A stretch of 64,000 nucleotides of DNA from Cylicocyclus nassatus (lineage: Eukaryota; Nematoda; Chromadorea; Rhabditida; Strongylidae). The position numbers were made by a program, and so were the translations under genes. Shown here one piece after another: positions 23,001 through 35,055 of the stretch (its first letter is position 1; every line of letters begins with the position of its first letter). Location: positions 74,231,600-74,295,599 of the forward strand of contig CATQJL010000223.1 of assembly GCA_958299035.1 (NCBI GenBank), given 5' to 3'. The notes beneath the pieces were generated by a model. That model was not told the origin of the DNA and searched no databases. It worked only from the letters and a program-made list of their open reading frames with translations.

Positions 23001-23862
23001 AAAATTTTTGAGGGATTACGTAACCTTTTAAGAAAGTTTCTGATTGGCAAAAAATACATAAAAATTCATGAGAAAATAAAAATTTCTAAAATTATGGAAT
23101 ATGTGGTCACCATTTGGTTAGCTAAAAAAGAAAATTAACTTCTCAAAAAGCCGCTAAGACTTTTCTTTGTGAGACTGTTGCTTTTTCCGACTCAAAAGAG
23201 CTATTTAGAAATTTGTTATGTTGGCAATTGACAGCGCTCCAGAGTCAGACTTACCGTAATCACACCTCTATGAGGTACGCAGAGCAATCGCAGATCGCCG
23301 CTGATCACATCAATCGATAAGCATCGATCTTTATCGAAACGATAGTGAACAACTCCATTCATCCCCTCGTCTGCATCAGTGGTTTGAATTCTGCCGATCG
23401 ATTGATTGACCTAGAACGCGGTAGTGGTTGGTTCGGAGGATTACTGTAGCGTTGATGTTGTGATTGGTCCATATGTCACGGTGCTATCGCAGTTCATCCT
23501 ATTGATTTTTCTGCTCACCTGCAATCTATTCACAATGAATACATATCGATCTTTTTCGAAAACAGGAGCATTGTCATTGACGTCCAGAACAGTGATTGCT
23601 GCTCCTGTCTGTACTGCCCATGTACCATCGCTCACTCGAACACGAAGGCGATAGGAAGACTCCTACAAGGGCATAATTGCCAAAATCAATTAATCGATTC
23701 TTTAACTATATTTACCTTTTCTCGATCGAGTTTCTGTCTCAAGCTGATCTGCCCGGTATATTTATCAATTGTGAATGGTGTAAGCTCCTCATCATAGATG
23801 GATAAGGTATGATTGACAGATTCATCCGGATCATTTGCCGAAATGAGCATCGGAGCGCCAAT
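20086..23862 (-). pseudogene. Copy A: cadherin-repeat exons
   Basis: Includes two exons beyond what copy B shows in the window. Exon 23716-23862 encodes MLISANDPDESVNHTLSIYD and a GQISLRQKLDREK end. Exon 23519-23662 encodes AAITVLDVNDNAPVFEKDRY. Both are classic cadherin motifs (DxNDNxPxF and LDRE). Exon 23255-23410 has DADEGMNGVVHYRFD. The coding sequence between the lesions is still open, so loss of function is recent or the parts are still under some constraint. Confidence 0.8.
22399..22692. mobile_element. hAT-type MITE inside cadherin exon (copy A)
   Basis: The 294-bp insert has terminal inverted repeats CAGTGGCGTACC and GGTACGCCACTG. It is flanked by an exact 8-bp duplication, CCCTCTGG, at 22391-22398 and 22693-22700. 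Copy B has the empty site at 63308-63315. An 8-bp duplication with CAGTGGCG ends is the hAT signature. The ends carry runs of G and C (about 22424-22438 and 22629-22680) that could form G-quadruplexes or an extreme hairpin. No transposase is present, so it is non-autonomous. Confidence 0.9.
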
Positions 23863-26229
23863 CTAGAGTAAAAACAAGTGAACTTATCAATCGATGTATC
23901 GATTAAATAGTTGTAGGCCAATGTTATACGAACTTCGCAGTTCGTATTATTCTTCTCTGTCCCAAACTGCGAAAATTTATTTGCATCTGTTTGTGTGGCT
24001 GAGTAATTCTTTGCCTTGTACAGCAAAGATGAATTTAGTAGCTCACACTGTTTTTGTTAGTGTAAGAATGTGCAGATGTTAGCATCAGATGTGATTTCTA
24101 CCATTTCTTTGGTGTATCTGTGAATTTACGCACAGCTGTGCCTAGACGACCAGGTTTTCATGCATATAAGTAGCTGGCAGTGCACAATCAGAGTCAGTCC
24201 CCATACAGTTTTCGCCTCTTACTTCAACATTAGTTTGAATCATTTATTTGTGCCTTCTTCCAGCCATATCATTTTTATTTGTAGTTCATAATTTAGTAGT
24301 ATATTTTGTTATTTGTTCTATCCGTGTTTGTTGTTGTTATTTGTTTCTTTGATAAAGTTTAATTACCCAAGTTTGAGGTGTGCTCGTGTGTCGAAGTCCC
24401 GCGTGGCAATACTTTTGGTTGTGGTTTGGTATTCGAAGCCTTATAGTTCTGACTATATCTCCACCACGTCGGCCGAACGTACCCACTTGAAATAATAGGA
24501 AAGGACAGGACTTTCTCAGGACGAGAGGACAGGTAGGGCAACCATGTTCAATGACTACGGAATGTAAGGGTGTAATTGAGTTGTGTAGGTGATATTTCTT
24601 TCGTGTTTGATTAAATGTGTGAGCTGTCTCAAGTGCTGAGAATTACCTGAGCCCATCGCACTTTAATGCAGTACGAACGTGGTGCATCGGCAGAATCAAG
24701 CGAGGGTGAGAACGGTTGAGCCAATCCGTGGCCCAAAATAGGCTGGAGAGCCACTGAGACTTAAGAACGGCGGAAGGGCTCACCACAGCCGCTCTCCTTT
24801 GTGGTTTGCCTTGACTTAAAACAAAACGTTCGTTTCTAAGCGCTACTAATGGGGGACGGCCCTTCTGAACCCAACGTCTACTATAGTAACTTCGCAGGTA
24901 GGACGCCGGCGCCTGCGCTGCGGTCATTGCGGACGAGTCTCCTGCGGAACGCTTTATTTTCGAAAGTCACAGCATTCGGATCCGAACGCGATAGTAATCC
25001 TCACCTTATCCAGTCCCATTTCTGTAAAGTTGCTATTCGCTCCATTTTGCTATTCTCCGGCCTAACTTTATCCTGTATCAATCAGGTTTGTTTCTAGAAA
25101 CATAGTTTTGAATTTCTTGAGTAATTGTATGAATCCGGCCAGTGGTAGCTAGGACCACCTTCACTTTTGGTGGGCCCGGCTTTCCCCATCGCACCTCTGC
25201 TCAGAGCCCTATCACAACGACGATAAACAAGTGGAAGATAATAAGACTGGAGGGGTGATCTTGAGCTTAGCCTGTGCGTATGCCCTAAGTTGCTGGAAAA
25301 GTAGAAAGATTGCTACATTTCTTAACTCAACAACGCACAGTCCTTTTTACTTGAAAATTGATCGTTCAAAACAATAGTAATTACTTGCTTACTATCGTAG
25401 AATACACTCAAGAGATTTTTGTTGATTAGTAGAAATTCAGGCAAATTTTTACTCTAACAGAGATTGTTTATTGTTTATTGTTATACACAAAAAGTGCGCC
25501 AAAAAATCAAACGAAAACATCCAAAATATCCTAAAAGTTGCAAAAAATTATCCAAACATCATACAAAAAAATCTTAGCATGTCGAAGATCATAGCTTCCT
25601 TGCTGGAAGGACCAAGTCGTTCTCCTTCTTCAAGAAGTAAGGATGCCTCTACAGAGTTCCTTTTCTCTTGCCCGGACGCAGTATAGGAAGGCAGAAGATA
25701 CCAGGGCTTGGCTGACCAACTTAACCCGGGACGGACGAATCCGTTAGGGACCCTGGGCTAACAGGAAGGGGGGATCTCTAGGCAGAGGGCTCACTGGTCG
25801 TTGATCTCCTCGAACGGCTTTCCAAGCAGGATAACTCTTTGAGGCGTGCAAAATGGAGAAGGAGCTAAAATAGCTGTAATCACAATTTCAAAGTTTCTCC
25901 TGAGATGAACTCGACATATGGCTTAATCTACAAACAAGGCATATGGCGTTGACACAATCGATCAGGTATTTGCGCGTGAGGAGCCGTACAGGACGGCCAG
26001 GCAGGGCATCGAGCCCTGTTCGCGATTGCAATGGCAAATGTATAACAAACACACACGAATGAGAGTGTACAGCACAAAAAACATATGTTGGGATTTTGCA
26101 AGAAAAAATTAAAAATAGAACAGATTTTTACAGAATGGGTAGAATTGGCAACCTTGTTTTTGAGGGGAAAAACACCGAAAATCAGTAGAAATTTCTTTCG
26201 AAAGCCAGAAAAGCCAAAAATAAAAACGA
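23863..26229. other. Spacer with no recognised gene
   Basis: Upstream of the first copy A cadherin exon. Around 24,165-24,205 there is a CATATAAG box followed by a CAATCAGAGTCAGTC start-like motif, as in LTR promoters. A hairpin ACGAACTTCGCAGTTCGT lies at about 23,929-23,946. 24,640-25,810 has mixed GC-richer sequence that may be retroelement debris. No cadherin exon was found. Confidence 0.3.
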
Positions 26230-26945
26230 AAAAAGCCACATGTGTACTATTCTTCACACATCCTGTGATATTCAGAACTTCTAGAACGTTCATTGCTTTT
26301 AGTTTTTTGCGGAATTCCGCAGAAATAGTGCAAGAAGTAACTTCCCTTGGCAAAAGGCTCAACCACCTTGCTGTTCGACACACAAAGGAGTTGAACGCGA
26401 TGGAAGGGATCTTGCTTTTTAATTTGTGATATCCTTAGCAGAAGCCTCCTGTTCGATAACCACAAGGCCTAAAAGTCCAGTATTTGCTGGTCCTTAATCT
26501 AGTCTCCAGTCGTATGATACGAAAACAAAAGGTGAGGTCGTTGGATCCTTTCTATATTTCAGACTTTGCATCCTAGGGAGATTAGTCTCGAACTGTAGCA
26601 TGGCAAAGACTGAGAATAGTTGAGATCGGGATAGCATCTATAGAAAACAACTCTGGTAAACACTTTTTGTACTTTCTCTAGTTTTTCGACATTCTTTTTC
26701 AAAAAAGGGCTCCAAACCGGGGAGGCGTACTACAAAAACTACAAAAGAGGAAGAACATAAGTTTTCTAGAGTTTAACGAAAAGCATGGCATCATTACTGT
26801 GAATGCTTCTGAAAACCACAAAGAGAACAGACAAGGCTTTCCTAGCAACAAAATCACAATGAGAAGAAAATTTGAGCTTATCGTCAACAAAAACGCCCTC
26901 CTTTGTAATAGCATTGCTCTAGCTCTACACCATCACATACGTAAA
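26230..26945 (-). pseudogene. LINE (CR1/Jockey-type) reverse transcriptase, C-terminal part
   Basis: Minus-strand frames show VDDKLKFSSHCDFVARKA, then YASPVWSPFFEK, then an arginine-tryptophan segment TARWLSLLPREV with a following KKLKAMN. These are the thumb and C-terminal landmarks of non-LTR reverse transcriptases. Several stops and frame changes show it is dead. Its N-terminal half lies at 30,090-30,548 on the other side of the Penelope pair. Confidence 0.6.
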
Positions 26946-26949
26946 TATG

Positions 26950-28218
26950 GTTTGAAGAAATTTTGTTTGTTAGTATGCCGGACCCAGGTATATACGGTGG
27001 TATCTTTATTCCATCTTACGTTTCGACACAGTCGTCGTCTTCGGAGGTGTAGATTGCAGTTTGAATCTGGGAGACAACACCGCCAAACGCCATCACGAAA
27101 CATCAGCGAGTCTAGACCTCGCCTCGCGCGCAACGTACTGAGATGCACGACGGTGTAGAAACTGACCTCTGAGCTACCGCGGTGTTTGTGAGGAAGTTAG
27201 TAGCCGCACAAAGGACACGGACGACACTGAGAGCTGCTCAGTGGATCGATCTTTATATATGCGCAGGCTGTAGCTCATATATCGACAGATACGGCAAAAG
27301 TTCGGTCGCTATCGATAAGCATTCAGTTTTGTTATTCATACTTGGATTCCTAACGGAAATTCATGCCGCTTCCATACTTTTTCGTCCTCGTATGATAGAA
27401 TTGTGCTTTTACATCAAATTCACCGCCGTTATGTGCTTCTATCTTATGTTTTCTCAACGGCGACATTGCATACTCTCGCCTTTTATTCATTAAATGCTCC
27501 TTTAATCTCACCTTCAACAATCTACCCGTCTCTCCAATATATAAAGCGCCACAACTCAGCTGCGACTGGTAAACCACCTCTATTTTCGCGCAATCGCCTA
27601 TTTTCCCGTATGGGCAAACGACGCAGTTTTCGGAAAGACACTCAACATTATACAGTCTATTCCTCACTAACTGTTTCTTTATATTGTCATTCGGAATGTT
27701 TACCACTATGACTTCATCTTGTAGTTGTGCTCGTACCACACATCGTTTGATTGCTGAGCTAACTACATCAGAAATGAAGGGTATGCATAGAGGTACCTTA
27801 TTGTCGTTGTTATTCGAGTGACTATTATTGCTGGCAAACTTTAAGGCCTTATGAATAGCAAAAGGTTGCAGCATGTAGCCATTGTCTCGCGCAATTTGTA
27901 AAGCCAGTAATCTGGATTCAAAACGCTCTTGTGTACCCGTACATACATTCGCGGCAGTTCGGAACATGTTGCGAACAACAGCTTGTTTTACTGCTTTCGG
28001 ATGCGCTGAGTTGGCGTAAAGTATGATGTTTTTGGAACTTTCCTTCCTGTACCATTTTATACGAACACTGTTATCAACCAGCTGTATCTGGTATTCAGGA
28101 AGGGAAGCCACCCGTTGTTCGGAGTTTTCCGTGTAAGCTTGATATACTGTGACTGCTGGTTTAGGATTCTAAAGCATTCGTCCATTTCGGACTGTGTCGA
28201 GGTTATAACACAGCAGGC
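26950..28218 (-). mobile_element. Penelope-like element, left copy (5' truncated)
   Basis: The minus-strand frame 27,350-28,111 encodes the connector and GIY-YIG endonuclease (CGALYIGETGRLLKVRLKEH, with CVVCPYGKIGDC just before). The RT domain is cut at the DDCCVITS region at 28,218, where the right copy begins in the opposite direction. The flank 26,950-27,340 mirrors the 3' flank of the right copy. The RT and endonuclease parts are in different frames. Confidence 0.75.
27020..27047 (-). ncRNA. Hammerhead-like core, left Penelope copy
   Basis: Inverse of 29,965-29,992. Confidence 0.25.
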
Positions 28219-30089
28219 TAAGCTAAAACTGGATAACCCAATTTGCCCAGTGTTCTACCATCTCGTGAAGACCCGTAAAGTAACAACAAGCGAGCTTAGT
28301 TCCATGTCTGCAACAACTTTTAAAATACGACCGATTATAACTGTGTTGGTGATCCTAAAGATAGAATAGCTTGGTTTCTCAATAAGATCGTAAGCCAACT
28401 GCTTCCGAAGGTTCCTGCGCATTTGACCAACACTCAACAGTTTGTAAAACAGTTGCGAGACGTGAATATAGGTGAAAACAGTGTTATCGAGTCCTTCGAT
28501 GTCACTTCACTATACACCAATATTCAGAATGATGCCGCACTGCAAGCACTGTCTGAGATGTTGGATTCTCACTATAATAACATGGTCACCTTCGGTTTGA
28601 GCAGAGCGTGCATACTGGTTCTCATCAAGGAATGCTTGAAATGTAATATCTTCAAATGGTCTGGGAACTACTACTCCCACATTCGTGGACTGGCGATGGG
28701 TCAACGGTTAGCCCCAGTCCTAGCCATTTGCTTTATGAGCAAAATTGAGGGACCAGTATTGGCACGCTTACCATTGATGTACTGTCGTTACATCGATGAC
28801 TGCTGTGTTATAACCTCGACACAGTCCGAAATGGACGAATGCTTTAGAATCCTAAACCAGCAGTCACAGTATATCAAGCTTACACGGGAAACTCCGAACA
28901 ACGGGTGGCTTCCCTTCCTGAATACCAGATACAGCTGGTTGATAACAGTGTTCGTATAAAATGGTACAGGAAGGAAAGTTCCAAAAACATCATATTTCAC
29001 GCCAAGCGCATCCGAAAGCAGTAAAACAAGCTGTTGTTCGCAACATGTTCCGAACTGCCGCGAATGTATGTACGGGTACACAAGGACGTTTTGAATCCAG
29101 ATTACTGGCCTCACAAATTGCGCGAGACAATGGCTACATGCTGCAACCTTTTGCTATTCATAAGGCCTTGAAGTTTGCCAGCAATAATAGTCACTCGAAT
29201 AACAACGACAATAAGGTACCTCTATGCATACCCTTCATTTCTGATGTAGTTAGCTCAGCAATCAAACGATGTGTGGTACGAGCACAACTACAAGATGAAG
29301 TCATAGTGGTAAACATTCCGAATGGCAATATAAAGAAACAGTTAGTGAGAAATAGACTGTATAATGTTGAGTGTCTTTCCGAAAACTGCGTCGTTTGCCC
29401 ATACGGGAAAATAGGCGATTGCGCGAAAATAGGGGTGGTTTACCAGTTGCAGTTGAGTTGTGGCGCTTTATATATTGGAGAGGCGGGTAGATTGTTGGAC
29501 GTGAGATTAAAGGAGCATTTAATGAATAAAAGGCGAGAGTATGCAATGTCACCGTTGAGAAAACATAAGATAGAAGCACATAACGGCGGTGAATTTGATG
29601 TAAAAGCACAATTCTATCATACGAGGACGAAAAAGTATGGAAGCGGCATGAATTTCCGTTAGGAATCCAAGTATGAATAACAAAACTGAATGCTTATCGA
29701 TAGCGACCGAACTTTTGCCGTATCTCTCGATATATGAGCTACAGCCTGCGCATATATAAAGATCGATCCACTGAGCAGCTCTCAGTGTCGTCCGTGTCCT
29801 TTGTGCGGCTACTAACTTACTCACAAACACCGCGGTGGCTCAGAGGTCAGTTTCTACACCGTCGTGTATCTCAGTACGTTGCGCGCGAGGCGAGGTCTAA
29901 ACTCGCTGATGTTTCGTGATGGCGTTTGGCGGTGTTGTCTCCCAGATTCAAACTGCAATCTACACCTCCGAAGACGACGACTGTGTCGAAACGTAAGATG
30001 GAATAAAGATACCACCGTATAAACCTGGGTCCGGCATACTAACACACAAAATTACTACATCAAAATGCCCAGGTTCAGAGAAGAGAGGA
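28219..30089 (+). mobile_element. Penelope-like element, right copy
   Basis: RT fragments from 28,219 (CPVFYHLVKT and FKIRPIIT) and an open frame at 28,423-28,959 with SFDVTSLYTNI, RGLAMGQRLAPVLA and the catalytic RYIDDCC. It is followed in another frame at 28,961-29,662 by the GIY-YIG domain (CGALYIGEAGRLLDVRLKEH). Frameshifts near 28,345 and 28,935 disable it. The element carries reverse transcriptase and endonuclease in Penelope order and is inserted in a LINE. Confidence 0.8.
29965..29992 (+). ncRNA. Hammerhead-like core, right Penelope copy
   Basis: CCTCCGAAGACGACGAC...GTCGAAAC hairpin in the 3' flank. Its mirror image is at 27,020-27,047 in the left copy. The downstream cleavage triplet and stem I are less clear than at 1173-1212. 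Confidence 0.25.
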
Positions 30090-30548
30090 CATGGCACTCA
30101 GGGTTTGAAGATTTGTCAAGATGTATCACTTTCGATTTGAGAGTATTCACCGGGAGGTTCCATTCTCTAGACCAAAGAATCATTTTTGAATTGAGGAATC
30201 AATCGCTTCGAAGGCCTCATTTTGTCCTTCTTTTCTATAGCAAAAATAGATCTTAATGTCATCGGCAAAAACCTGGACTTTTATGTTGGGATGGGTTCTC
30301 AAAAGTGATGGTAAGTCAGCAGTATACGTTAGATATAGGAGAGGTGAAGGTATGCCACCCTGGGATACACCACTGCTGCAAGAAAATCGTCTAGAATAAC
30401 TGCTCCCAACACGAACGGTCATGCTTCTATCCTGTAGGTAAGATGCAAACCAGGATAGCAATTGTTCCACGGATACCGTAATTTTCAAGCTTAAGCAATA
30501 ATTTTGCATGATTGACCTTATCAAACGATGATAAGATGAGATGATAAG
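30090..30548 (-). pseudogene. LINE (CR1/Jockey-type) reverse transcriptase, palm part
   Basis: Open for 114 codons (30,180-30,524). Motifs in order: WFASYLQDRSMTVRVG, SSGVSQGGIPSPLLYL, and the catalytic VFADDIKIY (F/YADD box). It then continues through WSREWNLP. The 5' end is cut by the Helitron-like element starting at 30,551, and the 3' end by the Penelope pair. Confidence 0.7.
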
Positions 30549-30550
30549 TA

Positions 30551-31276
30551 TCAGAGTGAAAACTTGTAAGAACCATCATGACTTATAATAACGGGCTAAG
30601 GATGTTTACGTGTTTTTGTGTGTGTGTCTGTCTGTCTGTAACGAAATTTACAGAACGAGTCGCAGACAAGGTATAAAGTCGCAATTTTTTGCACAACACA
30701 CTCTGCCAACACCTAGATTCACCATGCAAAAGCACGAGCGGATTCATTGAGTAGATCTCTCAAAATGTGCACCCCAAATGGATCCACTCAACTTCTGGCG
30801 CGCAAAATTGGCTCCGTATCACATTTATTCCAGAGTTGTCATGTTTGGTGAGTTAATGTGCAAGCCTTGAAGTTTAGTCCCAAAAAAGTGACCAAAAGTC
30901 TATCACTCTACGAAAACGGCGCCAAAACAAATTGGTTGTGTGAATGGCGGGTTTGCCACTGTTTTACATGATCATTTTAGGAAATTTTTGCACAGGAATG
31001 TAGGTCAGGATGAATATTATCTTTTTTGGCGACTAACAAGCCTTGAAAAAATTTAAAAGTGTTCTAAATCTGTATTTGTTCTCCATCTTCCAAAGTTTCA
31101 TACACACAGAATGCCGATCACACACAAAAAAGCTTTCGGAATGAATAGGTGTTTACGATTTATTCGTGAAAACAGGCATTGCGCGGTAAGTTTCAATGTC
31201 AGTTATGTGAGAATGAATGAGACATACGGATAGGAAAACCAGTGCGAGCCTCTGCGAAGCAGAGGTGACGCACTGG
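30551..31276. mobile_element. Helitron-like non-autonomous element
   Basis: Starts TCAGAGTG after A (30550) and ends CTGG before T (31277), fitting the TC...CTRR rule with insertion between A and T. A strong hairpin (ACCAGTGCG...CGCACTGGT around CCTCTGCGAAGCAGAGG, 31238-31277) lies at the 3' end. A GTCTGTCTGTCTG run near the 5' end resembles that of the element at 43,631. No Rep/helicase. Confidence 0.35.
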
Positions 31277-31547
31277 TATAGAAAAATGCTGAACCACGGC
31301 ATGTTCATTTCTATTCAACAAAAGTACACGTATGCCCAGGTACTTTCATCTGTGCTGCAGGTGCGTTTGAGAGTCGTCTAAATCATTTTACAAAAAGGTG
31401 CTCTTCGTATAGAAGCGCAGCATCTGATCGAACTTGCCACACAATATGTTACCGTATACTCGAACACCGCCGAGTTGCACAAAACCCAATTTCATTTCTC
31501 TCTTTTCGGCAAGTACATCCTTATTTCAGTTGCAAGGTTTAATCATA

Positions 31548-32252
31548 TCAGATTGGTGCAAGAATAATAAGCGTTTCTTATCTTGCCGATGGTAAAAGCT
31601 TGGTATACACCAATCGATGAGAATGTAAGCTCTACAGGGGTTCAAAAATTCGCAAAATTATAATGCATTCGAAGTTTAGAAAAAATCTTAAATATTAGAG
31701 CACATGAACAAATAAAGATTTTCGCAAAGAAGATTTTACAGACCTTTTACTCACTTGGGATTGACCTATCGCATCAGCTATGCATGTAGTCACGATTACG
31801 AAAATGGGCATGCTTGTAAAGCTATGCTAGAGTTATTCGAAAAGAGTATCTCGATGCTGCAGACCTTTGGAGCAATTATAGTGAATTTTCAGCATCCTGC
31901 AAGTTCTGGAAAAGTACCAAGTTGAGAGTGAAAAATCCATAAATGTAAAATTTTCCTTTTTTCCCTGGTTTATTTTAGTTAAAATCTCAAGCAAAATACG
32001 GTAAATGTATATATGAAATCCTGAAGTGGTCATATACGTGAAGATGTAGAAGGTTTGCAGGAATTCTTTCAGACAGAACTCTGATTTTTTGGTAAATAAT
32101 TTCTTGCTTCCAGATTTCAAATGAAGCTAACTTTTGCGAATGTTGGGATGCCACCATGTAAGGCTTGCCTTGCTCTATAGAATGATGTTTTTCGTTTTTA
32201 TTTTGCTTTTTACCGGGGAGGATCAGAACTCAGTATTTTAGCATCAACCTAA
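31548..32252. mobile_element. Degenerate mariner-type element
   Basis: The left end GATTGGTGCAAGAATAATAA and right end TAGCATCAACCTAA resemble the TTAGGTTGGTGCAAAAATAA termini of 12564-13505. Interior not recognised. Confidence 0.4.
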
Positions 32253-33708
32253 TATTATAAAGTTGGCTGCCAAAAAACCGTGTCGTAAACTGTCGGTAAC
32301 TTAAGTTGTAAGTTAATTTCGAAAATAGTGTGCAAAAAAGTCAATCAGGACGAAAGCTTCAGGACGAAGGCTGGAGCAAATGCCTCTTTTGCAAAGTTAC
32401 GTTCAATCCAGCTAGTATAGATGCTATCTAACCAAAAGATCGACAGAATCTTGTTCCAACAATATTTTTCATATAGCATGGGAGAATAGCTCGAAAAAAG
32501 AAACGAATCAACTTCGCAACGATAGCGATCACTTAGCACATTAGAATAACCTCAGAATCAAGAGAGTACAGGAAAACTTTTTTGCAACGACTCAACATAG
32601 CAGACCAACCTCAGAACAAAAAGATACATTAAAAAGTTTTTGTTCCTTTAAATCCTATAGTAAGAGAATATACTCAGAACGAGAAACATTGGGGAGATTT
32701 TCCTCGCAGCGATATCGTTGAATCGGCTTAGGAGAGTAGCTTAAAAATGGAAGGTAAATCGAAAAACCACCCTTAGTACCGCAAAGTTTCAGTTCAATTC
32801 GGTAGTATAGCTTCAAAACAAAATACACTTCAAATTCCGTTACGTAACGGAATGTCCTCCGCATAAATTAGTAGCCAAATAAATATTAGCTGCATAAAAA
32901 AACCTCAAAAAGGTTTAATCACTTTAGGTAAAGGCGCATAGCTTTATATCAAAAAATCATCGAAGGAAACTCTTTTAGGCAATGCTGAGTCGCTCCAATG
33001 TAGTAGAGTAGCGTGAAAATGGAATTCGAATAAAAAAGATTTTGTTTTGAAACGAAAACGTCTACTACACATGAACCCCAAAATTTTCGCTTTAGCGCGA
33101 ACAAGTACGATCTCTAGGAGAACGGCTTGACCAGAGGCGAATCGATTACAGAAATAGTAACAGACGCAAAAGCGATCAAAGGCTGCTAAAGCTACAACCG
33201 GCACGCAACGGAGACTCCTTGACCTAAGTTAATTTGTACCCACTACTGCTAAGAACATTCATTGCTTTTGTTCACTGTTAGTATCCTGAGATATGGTGTT
33301 ATTACGTACGTTCATGCTGGACTAAAACAGCGATTTTTGCTGCGGTGCAAAAGCCACATAGCAGTTGCACTTCAATACAGAGTTTCGTCCTATGTTGTAT
33401 TTGCAAAGATCGATTAGTAATCGGCAGCAAAAGAGTGAATGAACACAAATATATTTCAAAAGGATGGATTTATTGAGTGCGCTAGCGGTTGGTCTGTGAA
33501 CTGACGAAATTTCTGATTTCTGCTAAGCTTTTTGTCATTATTTCAGAAATGAAAATCGCGATTCTTGCCTCTGTCTTTGAGGTAACGTCGAGCGCTCTGA
33601 GATGCACTTGCGAGGATATTCCTGATAAAATAATTTGCAACTGGGATTTCAGTGAGTTTTTCAACAATTACAGAATCACTTAAATGCAGGCAGCGTCTCG
33701 GCTCTCGG
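32253..33708. other. AT-rich spacer, nothing recognised
   Basis: Only short frames, with no protein motif, terminal repeats or RNA gene that I can support. Confidence 0.4.
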
Positions 33709-34167
33709 CTAACAAGGGAATGGTCAGAAGTCGAAGTGGCCAAACCAAACATGCTGTATACCATTCGATGCAGTATGAAACGCTGACTTCGAATCTGTCT
33801 TTCTTATCTGCTTCCCGCTTCTGTGGACGAAGCTACAAGCCATTAAAGACCATATGTTTTGCTAAGAAATTACGCGTGAAATTGAAAATTTAGCCGTGGT
33901 GAGCCACGTTAGTCTTAATGCTGGGCCAAAACATGCAGCTAGCCTACTTCGAATTTTTGAAGAAAGAAGCTGAGCTAAAAGTGCAACAGTGTGCTCAATT
34001 TCGCTGTATTTATGTGTGATTTTTTCACAATAAAACCTCTTGTAGCTTCGTCCGCAGAAGCGGGAAGCAGATAAAAAAGACAGATTCGAAGTCAGCGTTT
34101 TATACTGCATCGAATGGTATACAGCTTGTTCGGTTTGGCCACTTCGACTTCTGACCATTTCCTTGTA
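33709..34167. mobile_element. Foldback repeat
   Basis: Left arm 33,709-33,840 (ATGGTCAGAAGTCGAAGTGG) is complementary to right arm about 34,043-34,167 (CCACTTCGACTTCTGACCAT). About 200 bases lie between them. Confidence 0.6.
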
Positions 34168-35055
34168 AGCAAAGCGTCACCCCTGATTGGCTGACTCGAA
34201 TGAAGTAATTAGTTTAGTGACTCGAACTGTAAGATTGACCCTGCAAAGTATTTCAAACCTTGTATATCCAAACTACGAGCAAAAGACTAGTCAGTTAACT
34301 GTCGATACATTGCCTTCAACTAGTTTTGTTTTTGGGCTTGCTAAATCGTAAACTTTGAATATCAATAAATCTAAGTTATTAGGTTGATGGATAAATACAG
34401 TTACACTTTTTGTGTTTGTTTCTAAAAAATCCCATAAACCTTTTCAAAAGGCAAATTTGATATGTACAGGACACGACAGCACTAGCATGACTGATGCTGC
34501 TGATCCCACAAGTGCACAAATAGCCAGCAAATTTGCGACATTTTTTGTGAATGCAGCCCAATTTCACTTTTTTCTCTTTTGTCTGTTTCTTCTAGTGCTC
34601 TTTCTTTTAAATTTTTCGGTATGTGCTTAGCTCCGCCTCTTCTAATGGCGGCACTCTGGTGCGCTAGCGTCTTAAAAAAAGATATGGAACTACGGAAAAT
34701 CTCAAAGTTTTGGTGAATCTTTTCTTCAAGTGCATCGCAAGATTGATTCGAAACGCTTGGAAATATTCTGGAATTTTTGAGATAAAAGTCCTGTCAGAAC
34801 GTCATTGGAAGCCGATATGGGGCGAGTGTGCATACTTGATTGCGCTGTGCTCCCATATCAGCCACACTCTTTATGCTCCGTGCAGTCATAGCACTCTGAC
34901 CAGCCTTTCGCTCATTATTGGGAAGGATCACTTTATTTACTAGAATGGTCACATAACCAACTCAGCCATAAACGGAGTGTTTTGCCTAAGACCGCGGATG
35001 TGACGGTACCGATACGTAGAGCCTTGCACTTCATAAACATGCCTCATACATGAGA

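Larger units (their letters stand above)
860..23410. repeat. Tandem segmental copy A
   Basis: This block is repeated in direct orientation from about 46,075. Matching anchors are 880 with 46,093, 4,264 with 49,474, 8,087 with 52,757, 11,048 with 55,363, 16,609 with 57,529 and 23,255 with 63,879. The left breakpoint lies within a Penelope-like remnant at about 855-870. Nearly all the length difference is explained by transposons present only in copy A. Confidence 0.9.
16339..23862 (-). pseudogene. Fat-like cadherin, copy A, broken 3' half
   Basis: Exons: 23716-23862, 23519-23662, 23255-23410, 22803-22979, 22238-22754 (interrupted), 21941-22182, 21791-21870, 21302-21732, 20729-20900, 20522-20599, 20274-20465, 20086-20214, 19846-19998, 19272-19484, 18922-19220, 18734-18865, 18065-18312, 17802-18004, 17464-17598, 17282-17393, 16696-17224, 16566-16636, 16453-16507, 16339-16395. 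Splice sites and phases match copy B throughout. Two lesions are clear. A 294-bp MITE plus an 8-bp duplication sits in exon 22238-22754 and brings a stop. Exon 17282-17393 is one base shorter than its copy B partner (112 against 113), which shifts the frame. The first exon has an acceptor, so the gene once continued upstream, but no more exons were found before 45.9 kb. It may still be transcribed. Confidence 0.8.

Noticed and set aside
25650..25810. Possible structured RNA (GC-rich stretch with CCCGGGACGGACG)
   Set aside because: No convincing fold, promoter or family match could be argued by eye.
27403..27711. Plus-strand 102-codon frame
   Set aside because: Antisense shadow of the GIY-YIG coding strand. 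The mirror frame appears at 29,301-29,609 in the other Penelope arm.
34380..34402. Mariner left terminus TTAGGTTGATGGATAAATACAG
   Set aside because: No matching right end was found within a few kilobases, so no element is called.
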